This document shows, piece by piece, positions 42,810 through 51,345 of a DNA stretch of 64,000 bases. Both the position numbers and the translations under genes were made by a program. How positions within the stretch are numbered: position 1 is the stretch's first letter; every line of letters starts with the position of its first letter. Source of the DNA: Pseudoflavonifractor sp. 60 (lineage in GTDB: Bacteria > Bacillota > Clostridia > Oscillospirales > Oscillospiraceae); NCBI RefSeq assembly GCF_009911645.1, contig NZ_QWKI01000001.1, positions 62,001 to 126,000 on the forward strand, given 5' to 3'. The notes beneath the pieces are model-generated. The model made no database searches. It was given only the letters and a program-made list of their open reading frames with translations, and was not told the DNA's origin.

Positions 42810-44003
42810 TCAAGCCTCCTGTTCCAGCTGCGCTTTTCGCTCCTTAAACTCTTTCTGAATCGCCTCCATCAGCTCCGGCTTCTCAATCAGCTCACAACAG
42901 GTCCCTGCCAGCACCTTCGCCCCTACGATAATCGCGTTGTGTCCGGTCTCCGCTTTCCCGTTGTCCAAAAACTGCTGGGAGTGGGAGGCGGCATCTTTGG
43001 GAACAAAGCACACCCGAATGCAGGACCCAGGCATCATTTGCATGACGTTTCCCAAATCAGTGGAGCCGGTTTTCTCCCTGGGCGCCTCACTGAAGCCGGG
43101 GGCATTGATCTCCTTGGCGCACCGAAGCAGCACCTGATTGAGTTGGAGCACAGGAATCTTGCTGGCCATCCGGGAACGGACTATAATCTCTGCCTCTGTG
43201 TCCGTCATCAGCGCCGCGCCCCGGACAATGTTTTCAAAACGCTTAAAAATTTTCTCCAGGGTGTATGTATTGTAGGAGCGGAGAATAAAGGAACCCTGTG
43301 CCCGGTCAGGCACCACGTTGGCAGGCAGACCATAGGTGTCTGTGACGGTGTAGTGCATCCTGGTATCCTCCCGCACGTGCTCCCGGAGAAACTCGACCCC
43401 CTGGAAGGTGAGCAGCAGGGCGTCCAGCGCACTGCGCCCCAGGTCCGGATTGATGGCCGCATGGGCGCTGGTCCCTTTGAAGTGGACGTCCACATGGTAG
43501 TTGGCCATGGATTTCACATCGCAGGTGGTGGTGGGACTGCCGTGCATCATCAGCGCCACGTCAATATCCTGGAAGCAGCCATCCTGAATCATGGTGATTT
43601 TTCCGGAGAGATTTTCCTCCGCCGGGGTCCCGTAGACCACCAATTTGAAGGGCGCCCGGAGGCCTGCCTCTTTCACCGCGTTAGCGGCAGCAATGATACA
43701 GGGCCCCTGAAGATGGTGGCCGCAGGCGTGTCCAATACCGGGGAGGGCGTCGTACTCGCACAGCAGACCGATGGAGGGACCGCCTGTCCCCTGCTCATAG
43801 ACCGCCCGGAAGGCGGTAGGCAGGCTGCCCAGACCACGTTCCACTGCAAAGCCGTACTCCTCCAGCCAATCCTCCAGCAGTGCGCTGGCGTACACCTCCT
43901 TTGTCCCCACCTCAGGGTGGTCGAAAATGTCATCTCCCATCCGCCAGAGCTCCTGCTTCATAGCGTCAATTGTCTCATACATGGTCTGCTTGTCCCCATC
44001 CAT
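42810..44003 (-). CDS. M20-family amidohydrolase / peptidase
   Basis: 397-aa cytosolic zinc hydrolase of the M20D/AbgB-like group. GHACGHHLQG (His, presumed metal ligands), YGTPAEENLSGK with the catalytic Glu pair, FKGTSAHAAINPDLGRSALDALLL (dimerisation domain) and ETGHNAIIVGAKVLA are characteristic. It could deacylate amino acid conjugates or split small peptides brought in by the downstream transporter. First gene of the operon; the start MDGDKQTMYETI follows GAGGAGAAACAGTTGCC. Confidence 0.9.
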   Translation of the reverse strand: MDGDKQTMYETIDAMKQELWRMGDDIFDHPEVGTKEVYASALLEDWLEEYGFAVERGLGSLPTAFRAVYEQGTGGPSIGLLCEYDALPGIGHACGHHLQGPCIIAAANAVKEAGLRAPFKLVVYGTPAEENLSGKITMIQDGCFQDIDVALMMHGSPTTTCDVKSMANYHVDVHFKGTSAHAAINPDLGRSALDALLLTFQGVEFLREHVREDTRMHYTVTDTYGLPANVVPDRAQGSFILRSYNTYTLEKIFKRFENIVRGAALMTDTEAEIIVRSRMASKIPVLQLNQVLLRCAKEINAPGFSEAPREKTGSTDLGNVMQMMPGSCIRVCFVPKDAASHSQQFLDNGKAETGHNAIIVGAKVLAGTCCELIEKPELMEAIQKEFKERKAQLEQEA

Positions 44004-44413
44004 GGCAACTGTTTCTCCTCTCTGTATTTGTCACAGGGATATTTGTCTGTGACTTGTTTTACCGTACTGCTGTATAAAATTTTACTCCAGAATCGGAGCT
44101 TTTCCAACTATTTATAACTTATACCAGGTATAAATTGAATTTGTTATATCCTCTTTTTTCATAATCGCCCCAAACATTCTCCAAAACCCGTGAATTTCGC
44201 CGGAGGAGTATCTTTTCTTCCACATCTATAAAGAGTCCTATTTTCGTCAAAATTATCTATTAGCCCTTTGTTCTCAGCTTTTTTCGAGTCGAACCGCACA
44301 GAAAGTACTGCTGTTGTTGATTCAGACCCGCTATATATAAGAAATACTTATGAAGTCCATTAGATTTATATATGAATTTTCTGCTCTAAAATCCTTCATA
44401 TTTGTGTTCCAGC
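44004..44413 (-). promoter_or_regulatory. Control region of the peptide operon
   Basis: AT-rich gene-free stretch. Minus-strand promoter TTGGAA-N17-TAAAAT (44079-44107). A perfect 15-base palindrome TTATACC-A-GGTATAA (44119-44133) lies ~54 bp before the expected start and contains the T-N11-A LysR motif. A GTCACAG / CTGTGAC hairpin (44030-44053) lies in the leader. Beyond 44160 I see no gene or further defined element. The LysR gene next door is the obvious regulator; that link is inference. Confidence 0.62.
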
Positions 44414-44461
44414 CAAAAAATCAGAGCGGGACCTGTCCGCTCTCCCATGCGAACAGGCCCC
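44414..44461 (-). terminator. Terminator of the LysR gene
   Basis: 13-bp stem with two G-U/mismatch positions (GGGGCCTGTTCGC / GCGGACAGGTCCC) and, on the minus strand, a T-run after GCTCTGA. Confidence 0.8.
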
Positions 44462-44479
44462 ACTCCAATTGATATTGTC

Positions 44480-45415
44480 TTACAGCATTCGTTTCTCAAA
44501 AATCTCCTTCACCACATCCCGAACGATTCCCACCACACAGGATATCTGCCGGCTGTCCGCCATGTCCTCGTGGTAGATTGCGTAGAGCGGCCGCTCCTCG
44601 ATTGGCATACCCACCGCAAAAAATTCGGGCTGTTTCAGATACTGGAACTGCACGGCAAAGCTCTCCCGAGTAAATCCAATCCCGAAGCCCTCTGCCGCCA
44701 ACTGGGTCGCTGTATCAATATGCCCTATTTCTACCACTTTCTTGGGCACAATTCCCGCTTTTTTCAGAATGTGATCGCAGTCTATCCGCAGACTCTGGCC
44801 AACCTTGGGCAGGACGACCGTCCGCTCCTCCAGACACTTCATGTCCATCCAGCGGTAAGGACAGTCCGGCAGATAGGTCCCCTTCTCTACCAGCGCGTCC
44901 CGCTTACTCATCACCAGCAACACCTTTTCGTTAATCAGGGTGTCCCGCACCGCGTCTCGAATCCCAAGGTACTCATTGTGAATCAGCAGGTCCAGCTTCC
45001 GGCGCTGAAACAGATTTTTCAGCTCCTCATCAATGCCCACCTCGAACTCCAAATCAACCTTTGGGTACGCCTCCTGAAACTGGCGGGTGATCTCCACCAC
45101 CAGGTAGGGAGCCCGACGGCGCTGCAATCCAATGCGCAGCCGGCCCTGAACCCCTTGAAGGATGTCCTCCACCTCCTGGAGGTACTCCTTTTTCATGGCG
45201 AGCATCCGTCTCGCTTTTTCCACATAGAGCTCTCCTGCGTAGGTGAGCTGTAAATTTTTCCCCTTCCGGTCAAATAACTCGACACCTAAAGACCGCTCCA
45301 CGCCGCTGATGTAGGAGCTCAGCGCAGGCTGTGTGATAAAAAGCTGTTTTGCTGCCTTGGTAATCGAGCCAAACTGCGCCAAGGTGCAAATATATTCCTG
45401 TTCTTTCAAATTCAA
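44480..45415 (-). CDS. LysR-type transcriptional regulator
   Basis: 311 aa. N-terminal winged HTH (FGSITKAAKQLFITQPALSSYISGVERSLGVELFDR) and a C-terminal periplasmic-binding-like effector domain. Placed immediately upstream of, and in the same direction as, the peptide operon, with the LysR box of that operon between them. TTG start after GGGGGAGAGAGC. It probably senses a peptide or amino acid and activates the operon; the ligand cannot be told. It has a long leader of about 218 nt. Confidence 0.93.
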   Translation of the reverse strand: MNLKEQEYICTLAQFGSITKAAKQLFITQPALSSYISGVERSLGVELFDRKGKNLQLTYAGELYVEKARRMLAMKKEYLQEVEDILQGVQGRLRIGLQRRRAPYLVVEITRQFQEAYPKVDLEFEVGIDEELKNLFQRRKLDLLIHNEYLGIRDAVRDTLINEKVLLVMSKRDALVEKGTYLPDCPYRWMDMKCLEERTVVLPKVGQSLRIDCDHILKKAGIVPKKVVEIGHIDTATQLAAEGFGIGFTRESFAVQFQYLKQPEFFAVGMPIEERPLYAIYHEDMADSRQISCVVGIVRDVVKEIFEKRML

Positions 45416-45725
45416 GCTCTCTCCCCCTTTTTCCCGAAACTCACAAGAAGCAAACGCTGCTTCGGGATCTTAATAGCTTGTGGACGGGATTGGACCCACA
45501 ACTGCATACGGTTCTCAGGAAAACGACTTGATAAACCCCTGCTGAGCGCATTCTAATTTCGCGCTGTGGGCCATCATTGGGGGACGCCCTTCACTTACAG
45601 CCTCTTTGTGGGAAAGCCCTTATAATTCACATGTGAATTATTATACAGACCGTCTCCTGGGATTGCAAGCACTATTTTCGAATTGCATCTTAGCACAAGC
45701 CACTGATAAATCAATCAATTTTCTC
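45416..45725 (-). promoter_or_regulatory. Promoter, palindrome and long leader of the LysR gene
   Basis: Minus-strand promoter TTGCAA-N17-TATAAT (45640-45668) is followed at once by a perfect 20-bp palindrome centred on CACATGTG (45622-45641), so it covers the start site. About 218 nt of leader follow before the coding start, with a nested hairpin (GAAGCA / TGCTTC, 45448-45464) inside a CCCGAA / TTCGGG pair. A 20-codon open frame at 45515-45577 has no ribosome binding site and is not called. Confidence 0.65.
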
Positions 45726-46310
45726 CTAATTCCAGGAAATCTGATCTGTGATATCCGCACCGCTTCGGTTGAACAATGTAAATGTCTCCCAGTCTATGTA
45801 GGTATTCTCGCCCAAGGATGTCAACTCCGTATAGACCAGAAAATGATCTCCCTCCGGAACCGCCAGGGTATATTCCTGGCCGCCTACCTCCACCTTCAGG
45901 CTGCTAATTCCAAAATAAGTATTCCGCCCGCCTATTACAAAATAGTCCTGTTGGTCAGATGACACCACTGTATCCCGGAAATTGCCGTCTCCCCAGCCCA
46001 CATGGTCGATCTTATATCGCTCATTGGGCCCCTGCTCCAAAAAAATCATGCCCAAACTGGGTTCTCCTGCCTGTAACAGCTCCATCAGCACATATCTTTC
46101 CTTCCCCAGGCTGACCGAGTCATAGATCCTGATCTCCTCCGCTGTGGGGCTGGCTGTTTTGTGCTGCAAAAACCGCGCCGTCTGCTCTGCCAGGTTGCTG
46201 TTGTCCGGCTGGACTGTGTAATTGGTCTGAATGCTAATGAAACCCACGCACAAAATCACACCAGCCAGAGCCGCACACAATATGACAGCCCTCACTACGC
46301 TTTTTTTCAT
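45726..46310 (-). CDS. Unknown exported or membrane-anchored protein, 194 aa
   Basis: MKKSVVRAVILCAALAGVIL is a signal anchor. The rest is an extracytoplasmic beta-rich domain (QNYFVIGG-like segments, YKIDHVGWGDGNF, YFGISSLKVEVGG). Not recognised. AGGAGGG before the ATG at MKKSVV decides this start. It has its own promoter, divergent from trpS. Confidence 0.65.
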   Translation of the reverse strand: MKKSVVRAVILCAALAGVILCVGFISIQTNYTVQPDNSNLAEQTARFLQHKTASPTAEEIRIYDSVSLGKERYVLMELLQAGEPSLGMIFLEQGPNERYKIDHVGWGDGNFRDTVVSSDQQDYFVIGGRNTYFGISSLKVEVGGQEYTLAVPEGDHFLVYTELTSLGENTYIDWETFTLFNRSGADITDQISWN

Positions 46311-46346
46311 GTTCTTCCCTCCTAAATCCATCTAATTCTATATTAT

Positions 46347-46375
46347 ATTGTATCACACATTCTTTTGTGTTACAA
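46347..46375 (-). promoter_or_regulatory. Promoter of the unknown gene at 46310
   Basis: Minus-strand TTGTAA, 17-bp spacer, TACAAT. The spacer carries an ACACA-N6-TGTGT inverted repeat that could be an operator. Confidence 0.6.
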
Positions 46376-46387
46376 GCGCAATTTTTG

Positions 46388-46416
46388 TTGCCTTTCTCTT
46401 CTTTTGGTGGTACAAT
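46388..46416 (+). promoter_or_regulatory. Promoter of trpS
   Basis: TTGCCT, 17-bp spacer, TACAAT, 57 bp before the start codon and divergent from the promoter to its left. Confidence 0.65.
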
Positions 46417-46472
46417 GTAGTGATATTATATCGGCGTTGAAAGCAACGCCTGAAACAAAGGAGCAAACGCAC

Positions 46473-47471
46473 ATGGATGAAAAGAAGGTAATGCTCTCCG
46501 GCATTCAGCCCAGCGGCGACCTGCACCTGGGCAACTACCTGGGCGCCATCAAAAACTGGGCGGCCCGAGCCGAGGAGTTTGACTGCTACTACTTCATGGC
46601 GGACATGCACACCATCACCGTCCGCCAGACCCCCGCTGATCTGCGCCGCCGCACCCTGGAGCAGCTGGCCCAGTACATCGCCTGCGGCTTGGACCCGGAG
46701 AAAAACACCCTGTTTATCCAATCCCACGTCCCTCAGCACGCCGAGCTGGGCTGGGTTCTCAACTGCTATACCATGTTCGGTGAGCTGTCCCGCATGACCC
46801 AGTTTAAGGACAAGTCCGCCAAGCACAAGGACAATATAAACGGCGGTCTGTTTACCTACCCTGCCCTGATGGCGGCAGATATCCTTCTCTATCAACCAGA
46901 CTTTGTTCCCGTGGGCGAGGACCAGAAGCAGCACGTGGAGTTGACACGGAACATTGTTCAGCGGTTCAACGGCATCTATGACGACGTATTCAAAATGCCG
47001 GAGCCCTACATTCCCAAGGCGGGGGCCCGGGTTATGGGACTGACTGCGCCTGACAGCAAAATGTCCAAATCCATTCCCGAGGGCTGTGTCTTCCTGATGG
47101 AGAAGCCGGAGGACATTCAGCGCAAGTTTAAACGGGCCATCACCGACAGCGACACCGAACATCCAGTCCGCTACGACCCGGCCAACAAGCCAGGCGTAGC
47201 CAATCTGATGAACATCTACTCTGCTATCACTGGAAAGAGCTTCCAGGAGATTGAGACGGAGTTTGCCGGTCAGGGCTACGGCAAGTTTAAGCCCGCTGTG
47301 GGCGAGGCGGTTATTGAAACCCTGCGGCCCATCCGCGAGGAGGCCTCCCGCATTCTGGCGGACAAGGCCTATCTGGAAAGTGTGTACAAGGCCGGCGCGG
47401 AGAAGGCCTCCTACGTGGCCAACAAGACCCTGCGCAAAGTATATAAAAAAGTGGGTTTCGTCCCCCGGTAA
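46473..47471 (+). CDS. trpS: Tryptophan-tRNA ligase
   Basis: Class I synthetase, 332 aa. GIQPSGDLHLGNYLGAIKNW carries the HIGH-type motif, DSKMSKSIPEG the KMSKS loop, and the middle has DQKQHVELTRNI for tRNA/adenylate binding. ATG after AAAGGAG. No T-box lies in the 57-bp leader. The envelope gene downstream starts 30 nt later and is probably cotranscribed. Confidence 0.97.
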   Translation: MDEKKVMLSGIQPSGDLHLGNYLGAIKNWAARAEEFDCYYFMADMHTITVRQTPADLRRRTLEQLAQYIACGLDPEKNTLFIQSHVPQHAELGWVLNCYTMFGELSRMTQFKDKSAKHKDNINGGLFTYPALMAADILLYQPDFVPVGEDQKQHVELTRNIVQRFNGIYDDVFKMPEPYIPKAGARVMGLTAPDSKMSKSIPEGCVFLMEKPEDIQRKFKRAITDSDTEHPVRYDPANKPGVANLMNIYSAITGKSFQEIETEFAGQGYGKFKPAVGEAVIETLRPIREEASRILADKAYLESVYKAGAEKASYVANKTLRKVYKKVGFVPR

Positions 47472-47501
47472 TCCTCCAGAGACAAAAAGGGGTTTAAAAC
47501 T

Positions 47502-48656
47502 ATGCCGATCCAACTTCCTTCTGTAGGGCTGGCGCTGGCCGCCCTGCTCACCGCCGCCCTGGTGGCCGTCATCTCCACCCCGGTGGTCCGCTCTCTGGCC
47601 TTCCGTGTGGGCGCAGTGGACGTCCCCCGGGATACCCGCCGGATGCACGACCACCCAATCCCCCGCATGGGCGGACTGGCCATCTTCTTTGGCTTTATCC
47701 TCAGTGTGCTGATCTTCCTCCCCCTTACCTCCGAGCTGCGGGGAATGCTGCTGGGCGGCGTGATTATTGTCATCCTGGGAATCTTTGACGACATTTTCGC
47801 CCTGCCCGCCCTGCCTAAGCTTCTGGTTCAGATTGGGGCGGCCCTCATCGCTGTACTGGAGGGCAACCGCATCGAGTTTTTATCCAACCCCAACATTTTC
47901 AGCAGCAGCCCTTACTGGGAGCTGGGCTGGCTGTCCGTCCCCATTACGGTGCTGTGGATTGTGGCTATCACCAATTCGGTGAACCTGATTGACGGCCTGG
48001 ACGGTCTGGCCTGCGGCGTGTCCACCATCAGCTCTATGACGCTGCTGGTCATTGCCCTGATTGTGGCGGAGCCCGATGTAGCAATCCTGATGGCCGCCCT
48101 CTCGGGGGCCTGTATCGGATTTTTGCCTTACAATCTGAATCCAGCCAAGATTTTTATGGGCGATACTGGCTCTACCTTCCTGGGCTTTATCTTGGCCGCA
48201 GTGTCCATCCAGGGCTTGTTCAAGTTCTATGCCATTATCTCCTTCGCCGTCCCCTTCCTGATGCTGGGCCTGCCCATCTTCGACACCTGCTTTGCCATTC
48301 TGCGCCGAGTGTCCCATGGTCAGTCCCCCATGCAGCCCGACCGGGGACACATCCATCACCGGCTCATTGACATGGGCTTTACCCAGAAGCAGGCGGTGGC
48401 GGTACTCTATATTATCAGTGCCATTCTGGGCCTGTCCGCCGTGGTGCTGACCACCATCGGCGTGGTGCGGGCCATGCTTTTCATGCTGGCCCTGTTTGTG
48501 GCCGGCGCGGTGGCGGGCAAGCTGTATTTGGACCACAATAATGGGGACGGCAGCCCTCCCCCATCCATCGGCGGCAGCCGGGTGGCCAAGCCCCGGCACA
48601 CACAGCCCACCAATTCCGAAAACTTTTTTGGCGAGGAGGACCAGTCCGACAAATGA
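47502..48656 (+). CDS. Undecaprenyl-phosphate N-acetylglucosaminyl 1-phosphate transferase (TagO/WecA family)
   Basis: 384-aa polyprenyl-phosphate sugar transferase with ~11 membrane spans. RRMHDHPIPRMGG, LGIFDDIFALP, NSVNLIDGLDGLACG, FMGDTGSTFLGF and the cytoplasmic DRGHIHHRLID (HIHH) motifs are present. It loads the first sugar onto the lipid carrier for wall teichoic acid or a surface glycan. A short hydrophilic tail (~35 aa) ends the protein. It overlaps wecB by 4 nt. Confidence 0.93.
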   Translation: MPIQLPSVGLALAALLTAALVAVISTPVVRSLAFRVGAVDVPRDTRRMHDHPIPRMGGLAIFFGFILSVLIFLPLTSELRGMLLGGVIIVILGIFDDIFALPALPKLLVQIGAALIAVLEGNRIEFLSNPNIFSSSPYWELGWLSVPITVLWIVAITNSVNLIDGLDGLACGVSTISSMTLLVIALIVAEPDVAILMAALSGACIGFLPYNLNPAKIFMGDTGSTFLGFILAAVSIQGLFKFYAIISFAVPFLMLGLPIFDTCFAILRRVSHGQSPMQPDRGHIHHRLIDMGFTQKQAVAVLYIISAILGLSAVVLTTIGVVRAMLFMLALFVAGAVAGKLYLDHNNGDGSPPPSIGGSRVAKPRHTQPTNSENFFGEEDQSDK

Positions 48657-49801
48657 GTAAAATTAGGGTTATGACTGTATTTGGAACCCGCCCGGAGGCC
48701 ATCAAAATGGCGCCTCTGGCGCTGGAGTTGGCAAACCGCCCCCAGTTCCAGGCTCTGTGCTGTGTTACTGCCCAGCACCGGGAGATGCTGGACTCGGTGC
48801 TGAACATCTTCTCTCTGACTCCCGACTACGACCTGAACATTATGGAGCCCCGGCAAACCCTGTCCACCATTACCTCCAAGTGCCTCACCGGCATGGACAG
48901 GGTACTGGAGGAGGCCAAGCCCGACCTGGTACTGGTCCACGGGGACACCTCCACCACCTTCGCCGGAGCCCTGGCCGCCTTCTACCACAAGATCCCTGTG
49001 GGGCATGTGGAGGCCGGCCTGCGCACCTATGACAAGTGGTCCCCCTACCCTGAGGAGATCAACCGAAAGCTGGTGGGGGCTATTGCCGACCTCCATTTCT
49101 GCCCCACTGCCAGCAACCGGGACAACCTGGCCCGAGAGGCCATCACTCAGAACGTATTTGTGACAGGCAATACTGTTATTGACGCCCTCCACACAACGGT
49201 AATCAAGGACTCCACCTTTCTTGAACCCGTTCTCAACGAGCTGGATTATGGAAGTCGAAAGGTGATCCTGGTCACTTGTCACCGGCGGGAGAACTATGGC
49301 CAGCCCATGACAAATATTATGACCGCACTGCGCCGTGTTGCAGACGCATTCCCGGAAACGGAGCTGGTCTATCCCGTCCATCTGTCCCCGGTGGTGCAGG
49401 AGGCGGCCCACAAGTATCTGGACGGCCACCCCCGCATCCATCTCATCGCCCCTCTGGACGTGCGGGAGATGCACAATCTGATGGCCCGGTGCTGCCTGGT
49501 AATGACCGACTCGGGCGGTCTTCAGGAGGAAGCCCCCGCCCTGGACAAGCCGGTGCTTGTCCTGCGGAAGGAGACGGAACGCCCCGAGGCGGTTCAGGCC
49601 GGCACGGTGCGTCTGGCGGGGATCGAGGAGGAGACCATCTTCCAAATGGCCTCCCAGCTGCTGTCCGACCGGTCTGAATATGAAAAAATGGCTCACGCCG
49701 CCAACCCCTACGGGGACGGTCAGGCCTGCCGCCGCATCACCGACGCCATTGCCTGGCACTTTGGGGTGCGCACCGCTCCACCGGATGAGTTTCAGGGCTA
49801 A
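48653..49801 (+). CDS. wecB: Non-hydrolysing UDP-N-acetylglucosamine 2-epimerase
   Basis: 382 aa of the WecB/MnaA family, giving UDP-ManNAc for teichoic acid linkage units or surface glycans. Two Rossmann halves: VFGTRPEAIKMAPL, VHGDTSTTFAGALAAF, GHVEAGLRTYDKWSPYPEE, TCHRRENYG and DSGGLQEEAPALDKPVLVLR. Start ATG overlaps the previous stop, so it is coupled to the TagO/WecA-type gene; together they make the two-sugar linkage precursor plausible. Confidence 0.96.
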   Translation: MSKIRVMTVFGTRPEAIKMAPLALELANRPQFQALCCVTAQHREMLDSVLNIFSLTPDYDLNIMEPRQTLSTITSKCLTGMDRVLEEAKPDLVLVHGDTSTTFAGALAAFYHKIPVGHVEAGLRTYDKWSPYPEEINRKLVGAIADLHFCPTASNRDNLAREAITQNVFVTGNTVIDALHTTVIKDSTFLEPVLNELDYGSRKVILVTCHRRENYGQPMTNIMTALRRVADAFPETELVYPVHLSPVVQEAAHKYLDGHPRIHLIAPLDVREMHNLMARCCLVMTDSGGLQEEAPALDKPVLVLRKETERPEAVQAGTVRLAGIEEETIFQMASQLLSDRSEYEKMAHAANPYGDGQACRRITDAIAWHFGVRTAPPDEFQG

Positions 49802-49828
49802 GCACAGAACAGGTAAGGGGGAACATCT

Positions 49829-50590
49829 TTGGAACAAAAGAACCGGCTGCTGATTGCCGCTGCCATTGTGATCCTCATTGCAGGGGCCATGCTCACCAGC
49901 TTTGGCCGCAGTTTGTTTGTACGCAACACCCCTCAGGTAGTGCTCCCCTCCTCCAGCTCCAGTCCGGCCAAGCCCTCCGACTCCAGCGGCCCGGAGCAGA
50001 CTTACCAGCGGGTTGAAGTAGCCCCTCAGACTGTCACTGGCGTGGTGGCAACCCTGTCCCGCCCCACCAGCTACTATCGGGAGCTGATGGTGGAGACCTT
50101 CTGGGAGGGGGGCTCCTCCTCCTCCCAGGTCCAGGTCTGGGCAGACGGCGGCTGGTCCCACAGCCGTCAGGCTCTCCCATCCGGCGTGGTCCGCCACGAC
50201 CTCACCGACGGCGGAGAGCTGTACTACTGGTATGAGGGGTCCCAGCAGTATGAGCGCGCTCCCGCAGACGAAAAATCCTCCGACCTGGCCCAGCACATCC
50301 CCACCTACGAGACAGTTCTGGAACTGGATCCCGACGAGATCCTCGCCGCCGGCTACGAAAACCGTGGGGACCTGCCCTGCGTACTGATCGAGGTTCAGCG
50401 CAGTCACTCCCAACAGCTCCAGCGCTTCTGGGTCAGCGTGGACAACGGCCTGCTGGTCTCCGCCGAGACAGAGGTGAATGGCAGCCTGATCTACCGCATG
50501 ACTGCCTACTCCCCCATCCAGACCCCCTGTCCCAGCGACGGCTCCTTTGCCCTGCCCGACGGTGAGCGGCTGCACACCGTGGGGGACTAG
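49829..50590 (+). CDS. Unknown membrane-anchored protein, 253 aa
   Basis: A single N-terminal span (LLIAAAIVILIAGAMLTSF) and a Ser/Pro-rich linker (SSSSSPAKPSDSSGPEQ) lead to a ~190-aa beta-rich extracytoplasmic domain of unknown function. TTG start after AAGGGGG. Follows wecB by 27 bp in the same orientation, so an envelope role is likely but unproven. Confidence 0.68.
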   Translation: MEQKNRLLIAAAIVILIAGAMLTSFGRSLFVRNTPQVVLPSSSSSPAKPSDSSGPEQTYQRVEVAPQTVTGVVATLSRPTSYYRELMVETFWEGGSSSSQVQVWADGGWSHSRQALPSGVVRHDLTDGGELYYWYEGSQQYERAPADEKSSDLAQHIPTYETVLELDPDEILAAGYENRGDLPCVLIEVQRSHSQQLQRFWVSVDNGLLVSAETEVNGSLIYRMTAYSPIQTPCPSDGSFALPDGERLHTVGD

Positions 50591-50596
50591 CCTCTG

Positions 50597-50914
50597 CTAC
50601 TCCTCCCCCAGCCCCATAAGGAGGGTCAGCCCCAGGGCAATGGCCAAGTCGATATCCTCCCCCTCTACCAGCAGATACAGCATAATCAGCAGCAGCAGGA
50701 TATCTCCGCTGTCCAGATGAAGATTTTTCAGCGCCCCGGACAGGCCCCCCTCCTCCTTGCCGCCCAACAGACTGGCCAATCCATCCTTTCCTGTGAGGAA
50801 ATCCGGCAGACGCAGGGGCTGTCCCCGCTGGGGTGCTCTGGGCGGCGGACTGGGGGTGGGCGGTCTCTCCACCGGAGTGTAGGACACATCTTCCGGTATG
50901 TAACGGTTATACAC
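50597..50914 (-). CDS. Unknown protein with hydrophobic C-terminus, 105 aa
   Basis: Proline-rich N-terminal half (PPTPSPPPRAPQRGQP) and a C-terminal pair of hydrophobic helices (GDILLLLIMLYLLVEGEDID; LAIALGLTLLMGL). I choose the GTG start (VYNRYIPEDVSYT) overlapping the previous gene by 8 nt, with GAGGAGGGGG upstream. Third gene of a cluster of unknowns in this order on the minus strand. A membrane-seeking partner of its neighbours is possible. Confidence 0.6.
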   Translation of the reverse strand: MYNRYIPEDVSYTPVERPPTPSPPPRAPQRGQPLRLPDFLTGKDGLASLLGGKEEGGLSGALKNLHLDSGDILLLLIMLYLLVEGEDIDLAIALGLTLLMGLGEE

Positions 50915-51305
50915 GCTCCCCCTCCTCTCCCCCCATGGCACTCATGGCGGCCCGGAGCAGCTTGACCATCCGGGTCATCTGAAGGGCCCGGTCCAGGCGG
51001 GCGCGCCGCGTCTCTCGCAGAAAGGGCTTGAGCGCATTGAGCAGGGCGGCACTGCGGTCCTCGGTACCCTGTACCTGGCGCAGAACATCCATCCCCACCT
51101 GGAGCATCTTGGGGTCAATCTGCCCCATGAGCGCGGACAAGTCGGTGGCGGGCGGTTCGGACGGTTCCGGCTGCGGGCCATCCAGTCCCTCCAGCGCGGA
51201 TGCCGCCGGCTGGTCCCCGGACAGCGAGCGGGCCAAAGCCATAATCTGACTCATAGCCTCCTGATTGCCCAGTATGGAATTCAGCTTGTCTTCAAACTCC
51301 GCCAC
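50907..51305 (-). CDS. Unknown helical protein, 132 aa
   Basis: Starts MAEFEDKLNSILGNQEAMSQI and is predicted mostly helical, with a Pro/Ala/Ser linker at ~55-75 and a basic C-terminal helix (RETRRARLDRALQMTRMVK). The opening NQEAMSQIMALARSL resembles the NREAVSQLAQ part of the gene just upstream, suggesting a shared small module. It overlaps the next gene. No function recognised; conserved in relatives as I recall. Confidence 0.65.
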   Translation of the reverse strand: MAEFEDKLNSILGNQEAMSQIMALARSLSGDQPAASALEGLDGPQPEPSEPPATDLSALMGQIDPKMLQVGMDVLRQVQGTEDRSAALLNALKPFLRETRRARLDRALQMTRMVKLLRAAMSAMGGEEGERV

Positions 51306-51345
51306 GGGTCTCCCCCCTGTCCCTTGCCGCCCTTCGGAATGTGTG

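Noticed and set aside
45487-45520. tRNA-like string GGGATTGGACCCACAACTG upstream of the LysR gene
   Set aside because: No matching acceptor, D or anticodon arms can be drawn; not a tRNA.
45515-45577. 20-codon frame in the LysR leader
   Set aside because: Two ATGs but no ribosome binding site or composition suggesting a leader peptide; left as a note.
46401-46416. GGTGGTAC resembling a T-box antiterminator before trpS
   Set aside because: It is part of the promoter -10 region; no stem I, specifier loop or T-box core exists in the short leader.
48407-50575. 722-codon minus-strand open frame opposite the TagO/WecA-type and wecB genes
   Set aside because: Shadow of well-identified plus-strand genes in GC-rich DNA; low-complexity G/V/H composition and no ribosome binding site or family motif.
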